NCBI GenBank assembly: GCA_910578965.1
Contig: CAJTSP010000030.1
Span: 1-22,989, forward strand
From: an uncultured Oscillospiraceae bacterium
Lineage (GTDB): Bacteria; Bacillota; Clostridia; Oscillospirales; Ruminococcaceae
Reading direction: 5' to 3'
Length of the DNA: 22,989 bases
Shown here: positions 14,711 to 22,609 of the stretch, piece by piece
Layout of the letters: every line of letters begins with the position of its first letter
Position numbering within the stretch: the first letter of the stretch is position 1
Program-made: the position numbers and the translations under genes
Notes under the pieces: model-generated
The model's input: the letters and a program-made list of their open reading frames with translations, nothing else
Database searches by the model: none
What the model was told of the DNA's origin: nothing

Positions 14711-16453
14711 TTAATACTTATCCATCGAGCTGCTGGCCGAGGGGCTGTACTCCGGCTGGGGCGCCGGGGCAGCCACGGGGCGGCTGCCGCCTCCCTGGCG
14801 TACCCGGAAGCTGGACATCACCTGCCGCATGAGGGCAGCCTGGGAAGCGAGCTCCTCGCTGGCAGCAGCAGACTCCTCGCTGGTGGCAGAGTTGGTCTGC
14901 ACAACCGCCGAGATCTGGTCGACCTGATCGGTAATCTGGGCAATGGCGGTAGACTCCTTCTCCACTGCATCGGCAATAACGCCCATGCCTCCCACAGCCT
15001 TGCCTGCAAGCTCCATAGCCTTATCCAGCGCGGTAGACACCTGCTCGACAATCGAGGTGCCATGGCTGACCGTGACCAGCGAGCCCTCAATGAGGCCCTT
15101 GGTGGCCTTGGCCGCCTCATCCGACTTGGAGGCCAGGTTGCGCACCTCGTCGGCCACAACCGCAAAGCCCTTGCCGGCCGAGCCCGCGCGGGCCGCTTCG
15201 ACGGCGGCGTTCAGGGCAAGGATGTTGGTTTGGAAAGCGATATTTTCGATGGTGGCGATAATCTTGGAAATCTCTTCGCTGGACTTGGAAATATCCTCCA
15301 TCGCGGCAACCATATCCTTCATGCGGTCAGAGCAAGCATTGAGCTCCTCGCCGGCCAGGTTGGAATCGTGACGGCTGCGGTCGGCAGCCTCCGCGTTGGA
15401 CTTGGCGCTCTCGGCCACCTCGGCTACCGAGGTGGTGAGCTCCTCGGCGCTGCTGGCCTGCTCGGTAGAGCTCTGGGCCAGCGACTGGGCGCCGATGGAA
15501 ACCTGCTCGGCGCCGGCGGCAACCTGCTCGGCCGCCTCCATGATCTGGCGGATGGTGTCCTCCATGTGGGAGATCAGCTCGCCCACGCTGGTTTCAATCG
15601 GAGCCAGGTCGCCCGGGAACTCGGCTACAAGCTGGACGTCGTAGTTGCCGGAGGCCATCTCGGCCATCACGCGGGAAATATCGCTCACCGCATTTTTAAG
15701 CACGCTCTGGCTGGTGCGCACCGCATCCACCATCTGACCAAACTCGTTGGTGGAGTGATAGGTGGTCTTGTACTCGAGGTCGCCCTTGCTCATGGCGACC
15801 ATGGCCTCCTCGGCCTCGGACAGCGGGCTGGTGATGTCCTTAATGAGGCGGGTAGCCAGCAGCAGGGCAATAATAAGGGCCAGCACAGTCATGCCGATGC
15901 AGATGTACAAAGCGATGCTGGACATCCGGTCGGCGCTCGAAACGCTCTCGGCAATGAGGCTGTTGAGGGTCTCGTTGAGGGCCATGCCGGTGTTGCGCAG
16001 CGAGTTCAGGGCCGGGGTACACTCGTTGAGCATCCGCTCGGTGGCCATCTGGGTCTGGCCGTTCTGGATCTCACCCATAATCTCAACCGCAACGGCCTTC
16101 CAGGTGATAACCGCCTGCTTGTAGGTGGCCGCGCCGCCGTCGTTCAGCGGGTAGCTGTTTACCAGGCCGTTCAGGCTGTCGTCAATGATGCTGAAATTGT
16201 TTTCGATGGCGGCAGCGGTCTCGGCGCTGTAGCCGCTCAGGATCATGTCGCGTAGCTGGCGGCCGGCATCGTTAACGTTGGCACGCACCTGCATCAGGCG
16301 CAGCGCGGAGTTCATGTCCTTATTGATTGCCTCGGAATAGCTGCCCTGGGAGGTCATTGCGGCGAACTCCGCCACAACAATGGTAATCACAGACAGCAGC
16401 AGGATGATGCCGATCGTGCAGATCATGCGCACATTGACCTTCATGTTTTTCAT
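14711..16453 (-). CDS. Methyl-accepting chemotaxis protein
   Basis: A 580-residue transmembrane chemoreceptor. Helix one is at about 11-33, a four-helix-bundle type ligand domain spans 35-175, helix two is at about 180-202, and HAMP-like segments cover 203-300. The cytoplasmic signalling coiled coil follows, with the conserved hairpin tip [18 protein letters not shown] (403-420) and [16 protein letters not shown] (427-442), which contacts CheA and CheW. The tail (551-580) is Gly/Pro/Ser-rich and lacks the usual NWETF-type CheR-docking peptide. ATG at 16453 has AAAGGAAC 11 bases upstream. It is the last gene of the - strand signalling cluster and probably feeds the divergent cheA at 22610. The ligand is unknown. 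Confidence 0.95.
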   Translation of the reverse strand: MKNMKVNVRMICTIGIILLLSVITIVVAEFAAMTSQGSYSEAINKDMNSALRLMQVRANVNDAGRQLRDMILSGYSAETAAAIENNFSIIDDSLNGLVNSYPLNDGGAATYKQAVITWKAVAVEIMGEIQNGQTQMATERMLNECTPALNSLRNTGMALNETLNSLIAESVSSADRMSSIALYICIGMTVLALIIALLLATRLIKDITSPLSEAEEAMVAMSKGDLEYKTTYHSTNEFGQMVDAVRTSQSVLKNAVSDISRVMAEMASGNYDVQLVAEFPGDLAPIETSVGELISHMEDTIRQIMEAAEQVAAGAEQVSIGAQSLAQSSTEQASSAEELTTSVAEVAESAKSNAEAADRSRHDSNLAGEELNACSDRMKDMVAAMEDISKSSEEISKIIATIENIAFQTNILALNAAVEAARAGSAGKGFAVVADEVRNLASKSDEAAKATKGLIEGSLVTVSHGTSIVEQVSTALDKAMELAGKAVGGMGVIADAVEKESTAIAQITDQVDQISAVVQTNSATSEESAAASEELASQAALMRQVMSSFRVRQGGGSRPVAAPAPQPEYSPSASSSMDKY

Positions 16454-16549
16454 CGTTTCTTGTTCCTTTCATTCTTGAATAGTGCGAAACTTTGAATACC
16501 GTGTACCTGCGCCGGGCCCTGCCGGCAGGATCATTCCCCGTCTTTGTGC

Positions 16550-17791
16550 TCAGCCCCCCTGCTCCGCGAAAGGCTCCTGCAGCCCCTTCCAGATCTCGTT
16601 GACCGCCTCGATGCACTCAAAATAGGTGCGGGCGATCACATCGCTGGGGATGCCGAGTGTTTCGGCGCTCTGGTTCATGCCTGCCCAGTCGGCGTTTTCA
16701 TAGCAGGTCACGACATTGAACAGATGGCCCGCCGCGCCCTCGCCGGTAGTGAGCGCCAGCTTGATCTCGTCCGAAATCGGCAGCTCGCCGAGCGCCTGCT
16801 CCAGCGGCACCTCCATAAGGGTGCCAAGGGTAGAGAACATACCCAGCATGTACGCCTCGCTGGGGGACAGGTTTACCGAGGGCGCAAACTTGACCAGCGC
16901 CTCGCAGAACTTGCCGCGCTGGAACGAAATCTTAATCAGCTCGTCCTGCACGCCGCCGTTATCCTGCTTGAAGCTCAAAAGGTAGATCCACTGCTTGAGC
17001 TGGCCAATACCCAAAATGACCAGGGCCTGCTGCACCGATTTGACCCGGTTGCGCCGGGCAAAGTAAGCCGAGTTTACCAGTTTGATGAGCGAAAAGCTAA
17101 GGGTGACATCACGCGAGATAATGGCGGCGATCTCATCGGTATCCGGCTCGTCGGCCGTAACCGCCAGCATCAGTTGGAAGAAGTTGCTCTGCAGATGGTC
17201 GGTGCGGTGCACCTTATGGGTCTTCTGCTCGGCCACATAGCTGCCCTGGTAGTAATCGCAGCCAAGGGCCTGGGCCTGCTCAAGCGCCGCGGCCGAATTG
17301 ATATTGTAGGCGGCCACCTGCTTGTTGAAGCTGTGCGCCACCCGCACCACATTTTCGAGCGAAGCATCCTGCGCCTTGAAATCGACCTTGATCATATCGA
17401 CCACGTCCAAAATGCCCAGGTACCGCGGCGCAAAGGTAAAGCCCTGCACCGCAATGCGGTAGCCCTGCTTTTTGAACCGGTAAACGATCTTTTGCGCCAC
17501 CGGATGGATGATGGTGTTGTCGTCGATCTGGATAACCATCTTTTCCGGCGGGAACATCTTGGGGATATTTTTCATCAAAAGGCTGGGCGTAAAGGTAAAA
17601 AACGCCGTCTTCCCATCCAGGAAACGATCCCCGTCCATGTTGGTCAAAAACTGTTCGATGGCTGTTGCGACCCCGAAATTTGTCGTCCGTTCGGTGTACA
17701 GCGAGGTGACATCCTCCTTATAGAGGATCTCGTACGCCGCCACCTTACGCTGGCTGTCCAAGATTGGCTGCCTGACGATATAGGTGTCCAT
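16550..17791 (-). CDS. Degenerate EAL plus HDOD domain signalling protein
   Basis: A 413-residue protein of the EAL-HDOD (YuxH/CdgJ-like) type. The N-terminal EAL-like domain (1-195) keeps RQPILD (7-12), and its signature reads YEILYK (20-25) in place of EALLR. The catalytic DDFG segment is replaced by VQGFTF (115-120), though IKVDF (134-138) remains. Cyclic-di-GMP hydrolysis is therefore not expected. The HDOD domain occupies about 196-390, with SFSLIKLVNSAYF (232-244) and the helix QALVILGIGQLKQW (255-268). Such proteins act as signal-transduction scaffolds affecting motility or surface behaviour. The gene lies 35 bases after the actin-like ATPase gene and 96 bases before the chemoreceptor gene. 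AAGGGGG precedes the ATG by 7 bases. Confidence 0.9.
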   Translation of the reverse strand: MDTYIVRQPILDSQRKVAAYEILYKEDVTSLYTERTTNFGVATAIEQFLTNMDGDRFLDGKTAFFTFTPSLLMKNIPKMFPPEKMVIQIDDNTIIHPVAQKIVYRFKKQGYRIAVQGFTFAPRYLGILDVVDMIKVDFKAQDASLENVVRVAHSFNKQVAAYNINSAAALEQAQALGCDYYQGSYVAEQKTHKVHRTDHLQSNFFQLMLAVTADEPDTDEIAAIISRDVTLSFSLIKLVNSAYFARRNRVKSVQQALVILGIGQLKQWIYLLSFKQDNGGVQDELIKISFQRGKFCEALVKFAPSVNLSPSEAYMLGMFSTLGTLMEVPLEQALGELPISDEIKLALTTGEGAAGHLFNVVTCYENADWAGMNQSAETLGIPSDVIARTYFECIEAVNEIWKGLQEPFAEQGG

Positions 17792-17826
17792 CTGCCGGCC
17801 CCCTTTTTGTTGGTTTTATGGGAAGC

Positions 17827-19857
17827 TTATTCCCAGTAGATCTGTACCTGGTCCCCTTCCGTGATCGGCTCCAAGAAAGAGACTTCCCGTCCATTTTTCT
17901 TCAGCACGGCACGTCCCTGGGGGTTTTCCAGATCCATATCCGTGATAAAGTTCAGCAAATCAAAAAGCTGGTAGGGCTGCCCGTCCGCCTTGGGCGGCAG
18001 GGTCACGCGCTTTTCGTTGAGGGCGATGCGCACCATCTGCAGCGGCGCCGCGGGCGCCGGGCTGTGGGCTGCCGGCTGCGGGGGCAGGGGCGGCCCTTCC
18101 GGCCGGGCCGCCGGCGGGGCAGCCACCGCCATCAGGGTAAGCACGTCCCCTTCGTGCAGAGGGTCTTCTTCAGAGCAGGGCATCCCGTTCAGCGCAAGCT
18201 GGGCGATGTCCACCGCCAGGTTTTCTTCCTCCAGCAGCGCGCCCACCGTATCCACCTGCCGGGTCTCGACGGCGTCCCCCGGGCGCAGAGCCTGGGCCAG
18301 CCCGGCCGGCATGCCGTTTACCCGTACCCGGGTGCCCAGGGTACGCGGCGCGCCAAAGAGCTCCGCCGTAAACTGCCGGGTTTCGCCCAGCACCTCGCCC
18401 ACCGACGCGGCGGCGTCGGCGCCGTCCTGCGCAGGCTGGAAAAGAATCTTATCCCCTTCCTGTACCGGCGAGGTAATACCGGCCGGCGCGCCGTTTACCT
18501 CAATGCGGGCCAGGGCAGGGATGCCGCCCCGCAGCTTTTTTTCCTCGCCGTTGAGGGTAAAGACGAGCGGCTGGCCCGAATGGCCCATGATCCGGCGGTA
18601 CTCGTACCCGCCCCGCAAAAGCACGTCCACCACCCGCAGGGTGCTGTTGTTGAGCATCCGCACCGGCTTGCCGTTGAGCTGTACTGCCATCTCCCTGGCA
18701 TCGCCGCTCTGGATGGCGGTGATGGCGATGCCCACCGGGGTGGCGTATTCCACACTGAGGTACTGCTCGTCTGCCTGTACCGACCGCTTGATGTAGTTGA
18801 TGCCGCCCACCGCCACCTTTTTTTCGTCCGCCCCAAGGGCGGCGGCCACGGCGGCGCGCAGGCCGGGGGTACGGCTGCCGCCCCCCACCAAAAAGGTCGC
18901 GGTTGGGGGGCCCCCGTTGGCCTCGAGCACCTTTTGGGTAATCGACTCGGCCAACTGCTGTACCGCGGGGCTGATTTTCGCAAGGAACTCCTCCCGTGAT
19001 ACCTCGTAGCTACTCCCCAGAATATCAGTATACCGCAAAGGATCGTTTTCCTCAAGACCGGCTTCGCGTTTTAACCGTTCTGCTGTTTGGAAATCTACCA
19101 AAAATTCCCGCATGGTCTGCTCGGTGATCTCGTCGCCCGCCACGGTGGACATGGTATAGGCCACCACGCTGCCCTGGTTGGATATGGCAATATCAGACGT
19201 ACCTGCGCCAATATCAACCAACGCGATGTTCAAAAGCCGCAGCTCCTGCGGGATCACCGCATTCATGGCGGCAATCGGCTCAAGGGTGACGCTGGCCACC
19301 CGCAAGCCGGTTTTTTCCATTGTGGTGTACAGGCTCTCGATGACCTCGTCCGGCAAAAAGCTGGCAATAATCTCCACCCGCGCCTTTTTGCCCCGATGGC
19401 CCAGCAGGGTGGAAAAGGTATACCCGTCCAGCGAATACTGGGTGACCGAATAGCCGGCGCAGCAAAAAACCATCTCGTCCTGCCGGTCTGCCATCAGCTC
19501 CTCAAACGCCCGCTGTACCGCCCGGGATTCCAGGGTAAACATCTGCTTGCGGTTGATGGGCAGATCCCCCATCTCCATCTCAAAGGAGGCTTTTTGGGTG
19601 CGCAGGATACGCCCGGCCGCAGCCACATGCACATCCCGCAGCTCAACGCCGAGCTTCTGTTCAATGGCCTGCTTGACCGCCCGGGCCACCCGGGCGGTCT
19701 TGTCAATGTCCTCGATCTGGCCGTCGATCATAGCGCGTTCGGTGTGCTCGGCGCTTTCCACGCACAGCACCTTGAACATCTCGTCCTGCTGTGCGCAAAC
19801 CACCCCGATCACGCTGCGCGTGCCGATGTCCAGCGCAAAGATCATCTGGTTTTCCAT
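17827..19857 (-). CDS. FtsA/PilM-type actin-like ATPase with repeated beta-grasp-like tail
   Basis: A 676-residue protein; ATG at 19857 is preferred over one 18 bases upstream because GAGGGG is about 10 bases before it. Residues 1-385 form an actin-like ATPase: phosphate-1 loop LDIGTRSVIG (9-18), phosphate-2 loop VDIGAGTSDIA (214-224), adenosine loop VGGGSRTPG (324-332), plus an FtsA-like inserted subdomain at about 80-165. The tail (386-676) has four 18-residue units of form (V/L/K)NGxx...GDx(V/I/L), starting at 454, 513, 556 and 654, resembling the ends of ThiS/MoaD-like beta-grasp domains; a Pro/Ala linker lies at 578-606. At 676 residues it exceeds the 420-450 of ordinary FtsA. It likely polymerises or assembles at the membrane in the signalling cluster; a role in division is not implied by its neighbours. 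Confidence 0.85.
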   Translation of the reverse strand: MENQMIFALDIGTRSVIGVVCAQQDEMFKVLCVESAEHTERAMIDGQIEDIDKTARVARAVKQAIEQKLGVELRDVHVAAAGRILRTQKASFEMEMGDLPINRKQMFTLESRAVQRAFEELMADRQDEMVFCCAGYSVTQYSLDGYTFSTLLGHRGKKARVEIIASFLPDEVIESLYTTMEKTGLRVASVTLEPIAAMNAVIPQELRLLNIALVDIGAGTSDIAISNQGSVVAYTMSTVAGDEITEQTMREFLVDFQTAERLKREAGLEENDPLRYTDILGSSYEVSREEFLAKISPAVQQLAESITQKVLEANGGPPTATFLVGGGSRTPGLRAAVAAALGADEKKVAVGGINYIKRSVQADEQYLSVEYATPVGIAITAIQSGDAREMAVQLNGKPVRMLNNSTLRVVDVLLRGGYEYRRIMGHSGQPLVFTLNGEEKKLRGGIPALARIEVNGAPAGITSPVQEGDKILFQPAQDGADAAASVGEVLGETRQFTAELFGAPRTLGTRVRVNGMPAGLAQALRPGDAVETRQVDTVGALLEEENLAVDIAQLALNGMPCSEEDPLHEGDVLTLMAVAAPPAARPEGPPLPPQPAAHSPAPAAPLQMVRIALNEKRVTLPPKADGQPYQLFDLLNFITDMDLENPQGRAVLKKNGREVSFLEPITEGDQVQIYWE

Positions 19858-20018
19858 AGCGAAGGTTCCCCTCATTCCCTGCCCGGGCTGTGCGGCATTT
19901 TTACGGGCGGCCCCGGGCGGCGAAACACCCCGGCCGGCAGGCCCCCTTGCGGCGGTGTCAGGCTCCTGGGCCCCAGCCTCTTTGCGGGCGGCGCAGCGCC
20001 CCGGCCCCGCGTGCCCGG
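19858..20018 (-). other. Intercistronic spacer, PilZ gene to actin-like ATPase gene
   Basis: A GC-rich 161-base gap with several overlapping inverted repeats (for example CTGGGGCCCAG near 19966-19980) and no gene. No T-run follows a hairpin, so read-through is possible; I see no promoter for the ATPase gene. Confidence 0.35.
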
Positions 20019-20675
20019 CTACAGGCTGTTGCGTCTTTTGCGGATCTGATCCTGCTGGAGCTTCAGTACGTACATATCGATTGCATGGGATACCCGCTGG
20101 CCCAGCTCCACAAATTCCAGCCCATACATCGCGGCGTCGGCCTTTTTATCCAGCCGGCTTTTTACGACAACCTCTACCTCCTCCACCGAGCTGTGCAGGG
20201 TAATGCGCAGCATCAGGCGCAGGCCGGGGTTGCCCGACTCAAGCTCCAGATCCTTGCGGGTCTCGATGAGGCAGCCTCCCGAGCTGATGTCCCGCAGCTT
20301 TACCGGCTCGATCCAGGCCTTTTGCAGGCTTCCCCGGGCGCGAGTGTAGGCGGTAAGCCGGGCGTCGTTGTTGACGTTGACCCGATAGGTTTTACGCTTT
20401 TCGTTGTCTGAGCAGAGGACGGCCTCCTCCACCCGCAGCTTTTCGCGGTTGGAATAATAAACCTTGCCCCGGTATACCCGGGCCGCCCCGTCCTCGCCGT
20501 GCATCACCAGCTTTACAAGGCTGCCCATGGCAAGCGGGGGCAGGCCCTTTCCGCTGGTAATATCAAACGCGCCCTCCCCGCCGGCCTGCGCAACGCCGTC
20601 GGCTAAAAGCTCGTTGGATTCGCTCTGCAAAACGCATTTGACGCCCGTTTTTTTGCGTCGCATAAATGGTATCAT
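20019..20675 (-). CDS. PilZ-domain cyclic-di-GMP effector (YcgR-like layout)
   Basis: A 218-residue protein with an N-terminal beta domain (about 10-90) and a C-terminal PilZ domain (about 92-205). Both ligand motifs are intact: RKTYR (94-98, the RxxxR motif) and DISSGG (129-134, the D/NxSxxG motif). Binding of cyclic di-GMP is therefore expected, with two domains as in YcgR-type flagellar brakes. The start ATG overlaps the stop of the FlhB-like gene (ATGA), with GAGGGGGG about 9 bases upstream. It probably reports c-di-GMP level to the secretion or actin-like machinery encoded beside it; the target is unknown. Confidence 0.88.
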   Translation of the reverse strand: MIPFMRRKKTGVKCVLQSESNELLADGVAQAGGEGAFDITSGKGLPPLAMGSLVKLVMHGEDGAARVYRGKVYYSNREKLRVEEAVLCSDNEKRKTYRVNVNNDARLTAYTRARGSLQKAWIEPVKLRDISSGGCLIETRKDLELESGNPGLRLMLRITLHSSVEEVEVVVKSRLDKKADAAMYGLEFVELGQRVSHAIDMYVLKLQQDQIRKRRNSL

Positions 20676-21004
20676 CTGCCGTTGCCCCCCTCGCGGCCGC
20701 GGGCAGAGCGGAAGCCGCCCAGCCCTGCCATGCCGTTTTTGATGGAATCTGAGGTTTTAAGAAGCTGCACATAGATGGCCGCCACGATCTGGTAAAGCTC
20801 GGGGGGGATGCTCTTGCCCACCTCGAGCATGCAGAGCATGCTGGCCGCGCTGTCGTCCCGAAAAACCGGGATGCCCTGCTCCTCCGCGATGTCGATGATC
20901 TTATCGGCAATGTGCCCGTATCCGGAGGCGATGACGATAGGCGCAGCGTCCTCCTCCACATTATAGCGCAGGGCAACCGCTTTGTTCCTGTTAGATCTTG
21001 ACAT
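20672..21004 (-). CDS. Stand-alone FlhB C-terminal-domain protein (YlqH/EscU-like)
   Basis: A 110-residue protein equal to the cytoplasmic FlhB C-terminal domain. AVALRYN (9-15), APIVIASGYGHIADKI (20-35) and GIPVFRDD with LEVGKSIPPELYQIVAAIY follow the FlhB/YscU pattern closely. In FlhB this domain is released by self-cleavage inside NPTH; here the protein begins just at that point and has NRNK, so it appears to be made as a pre-cut fragment. The start at 21004 overlaps the end of the FliK-like gene by 14 bases; an in-frame extension to 21043 is inside that gene. B. subtilis has the same gene pair (ylqG-ylqH). It could modulate substrate choice in a type III export gate or act with the FliK-like protein independently of flagella. 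Confidence 0.9.
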   Translation of the reverse strand: MSRSNRNKAVALRYNVEEDAAPIVIASGYGHIADKIIDIAEEQGIPVFRDDSAASMLCMLEVGKSIPPELYQIVAAIYVQLLKTSDSIKNGMAGLGGFRSARGREGGNGR

Positions 21005-22406
21005 CGACACCCGTCCTTTTGTAGGGCAGCGACCGGAAGACATCCATCAGCGAGCGGGGGCGCTCGAGCTTGTCGAACCGGATGTCGCCAAACTGGTACT
21101 CGGTATTGCGGATGCTCCGGCGCAGGTCGCTCTCCATCGTTTTATAGGCGGTGACGTAGGCAGGCGGGCAGAGCAGCGAAAAATCCACCATATTGTTCTG
21201 CACATAGAGCTCCAGCTCCATGTGGCCGATGCCGCTGATATCAAACACCAGCAGCATATGCACCGCTTCTTCGTCCCCCCCGCGGCGGCTGCGGTCGTCC
21301 TCGTTACCGTGGGGGTTGATCCAGATCTCGGCAAAGGCCTGGGTATCCTGGTATTGCACCGGGATCACATAGTGCAAAAGCGGGGTAAAATTGCAGGGGG
21401 AGGACAGCAGGCTGTGGATGATCTTTTCCATCTTTTCGGCATTCACCAGCACCAGGTCCTCGTCCCGTAACTGGGTCTCCAAAATCTTGGCCAGCACATC
21501 CATCACCGAGGTACGGCCGGCGTTTTTGGCCGCAGGGTCGGGCACATCGTCCAGGAAATTGTGCAACATCCGGGTAAGGGCCTCGCGCTTGTCGTCCCCG
21601 TGCAACTGGCTCAGCAGCATGGCGGTGGACTCGCGCAGGTAATGGGGATTGTCGTTGAAGCGGGAGAGGTTGTACAGCGCGATGGAAACCACCTTTTCCA
21701 GCTTGGGGGAAAAAAGCAGGCTGTCCTCCAGTTGGCCAAACAGCCCCAGCGCCTGGCCTTTAAGCTCGGTAAAATGGTCGGGCGCGTCCTGGGTGCGGAA
21801 CTGGGCCGAGAGCTGGGCCAGCGCCGCCGAGAGGGCCTTGCTGGGGGCTACCGCGCCGGACAAAAACTGCAGGTCGTTGGCCACCGAGCCCAAAATCTCC
21901 CGCCTGGAGGCGGTGAGGGTAAGCGAGCGCAAAAAGTTGAGGGTGGCCGACTGCAGGTCGTTCTGGCCCGGGTGGGCCTCGAGCTCGGCGCGCAGAAAGT
22001 TAAACAGCTCCCCCTTGAACGAGGAGGAGTCGAATTCCTGGCGCTGCAACTCGCCCCCGATCTCGTCCGGGCGGATCATGAGCTGCTTGAACAACTGCTC
22101 GATCTCTTCGGTAAAGGTACGGTTGTGCACCGGCAGGAGCTTAATCATCTCCTGCAAAGCGAAGATATTTTTGAGGGTGGCGTTGGCAACGGCAGGGTCC
22201 TTGAGCATGTTCATCAGCAAAGCGCTTGTTTCCTCGCGCTCCACCATGCCGTTGTTCTGCTTGAGAAGCTCGGTCTGGGGGTTGGTTTTGACGACCTTGG
22301 CAATCTGCTGCAGGTCAAACTGGCCGTTGAGGGCCATATCCCCTTTGGGCTCCATACCCTGGGTGCGGTTGACCAGAGGCGTGGTGATCCGCAGGATGTC
22401 CGCCAT
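20991..22406 (-). CDS. FliK-like (YlqG-type) protein
   Basis: A 471-residue protein. The N-terminal 330 residues are mostly helical and charged, with no membrane helix or signal peptide. The region 340-415, including LLHYVIPVQYQD (344-353) and VHMLLVFDISGIGHMELEL (382-400), resembles the C-terminal hook-length domain of FliK, the part that contacts the FlhB C-terminal domain in flagellar export switching. It ends with GVDVKI, a common ending among such clostridial proteins. The first gene of the - strand signalling operon, it has GGGGGGAG 5 bases before ATG and is coupled to the FlhB-like gene. The pair suggests a FliK-FlhB interaction conserved apart from hook assembly. Function is inferred by similarity and position. 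Confidence 0.78.
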   Translation of the reverse strand: MADILRITTPLVNRTQGMEPKGDMALNGQFDLQQIAKVVKTNPQTELLKQNNGMVEREETSALLMNMLKDPAVANATLKNIFALQEMIKLLPVHNRTFTEEIEQLFKQLMIRPDEIGGELQRQEFDSSSFKGELFNFLRAELEAHPGQNDLQSATLNFLRSLTLTASRREILGSVANDLQFLSGAVAPSKALSAALAQLSAQFRTQDAPDHFTELKGQALGLFGQLEDSLLFSPKLEKVVSIALYNLSRFNDNPHYLRESTAMLLSQLHGDDKREALTRMLHNFLDDVPDPAAKNAGRTSVMDVLAKILETQLRDEDLVLVNAEKMEKIIHSLLSSPCNFTPLLHYVIPVQYQDTQAFAEIWINPHGNEDDRSRRGGDEEAVHMLLVFDISGIGHMELELYVQNNMVDFSLLCPPAYVTAYKTMESDLRRSIRNTEYQFGDIRFDKLERPRSLMDVFRSLPYKRTGVDVKI

Positions 22407-22550
22407 AACGCTCCCCCCTTTGCCAATGCAACAGGCCGCAAAACGGGCCAGGCGGGGCCAAAACCCCCGTATTTCACCGCTTTGCCCCCATCCGCGCTCC
22501 TTTCTTAAAATATAATTCGATTAAACCCGCAAAAACTTAACCCGGCTTTG

Positions 22551-22579
22551 TTGATTTTTTGTTTTTCCGGCCGAATAAT
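22551..22579 (+). promoter_or_regulatory. Sigma-A promoter candidate for cheA
   Basis: TTGATT (22551-22556) and AATAAT (22574-22579) are separated by 17 bases and lie about 30 bases upstream of the cheA start. They match the sigma-A hexamers at 4 and 5 positions. The sequence between the divergent genes is AT-rich here. A - strand -10-like TATATT lies at 22514-22509 for the divergent operon but lacks a good -35. Confidence 0.5.
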
Positions 22580-22609
22580 CTTTACAAATAAGGTTCAGGG
22601 GGGATACCA

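Noticed and set aside
14117..14714. Several 77-104 codon frames on both strands
   Set aside because: They overlap each other and the terminator stack, have basic low-complexity translations and lack ribosome sites.
17827..19857. Calling the actin-like protein ftsA
   Set aside because: It is some 230 residues longer than FtsA, lacks a visible C-terminal amphipathic membrane-targeting helix, and has no ftsZ or ftsQ neighbour. FtsA/PilM-type is as far as the sequence allows.
22520..22580. Sigma-D (flagellar) promoter for cheA or the FliK-like operon
   Set aside because: TAAA plus 15 bases leads only to CCCGGCTT (4 of 8 matches), and GCCGAATA at 22570 has no TAAA at the right distance. The sigma-A match is better.
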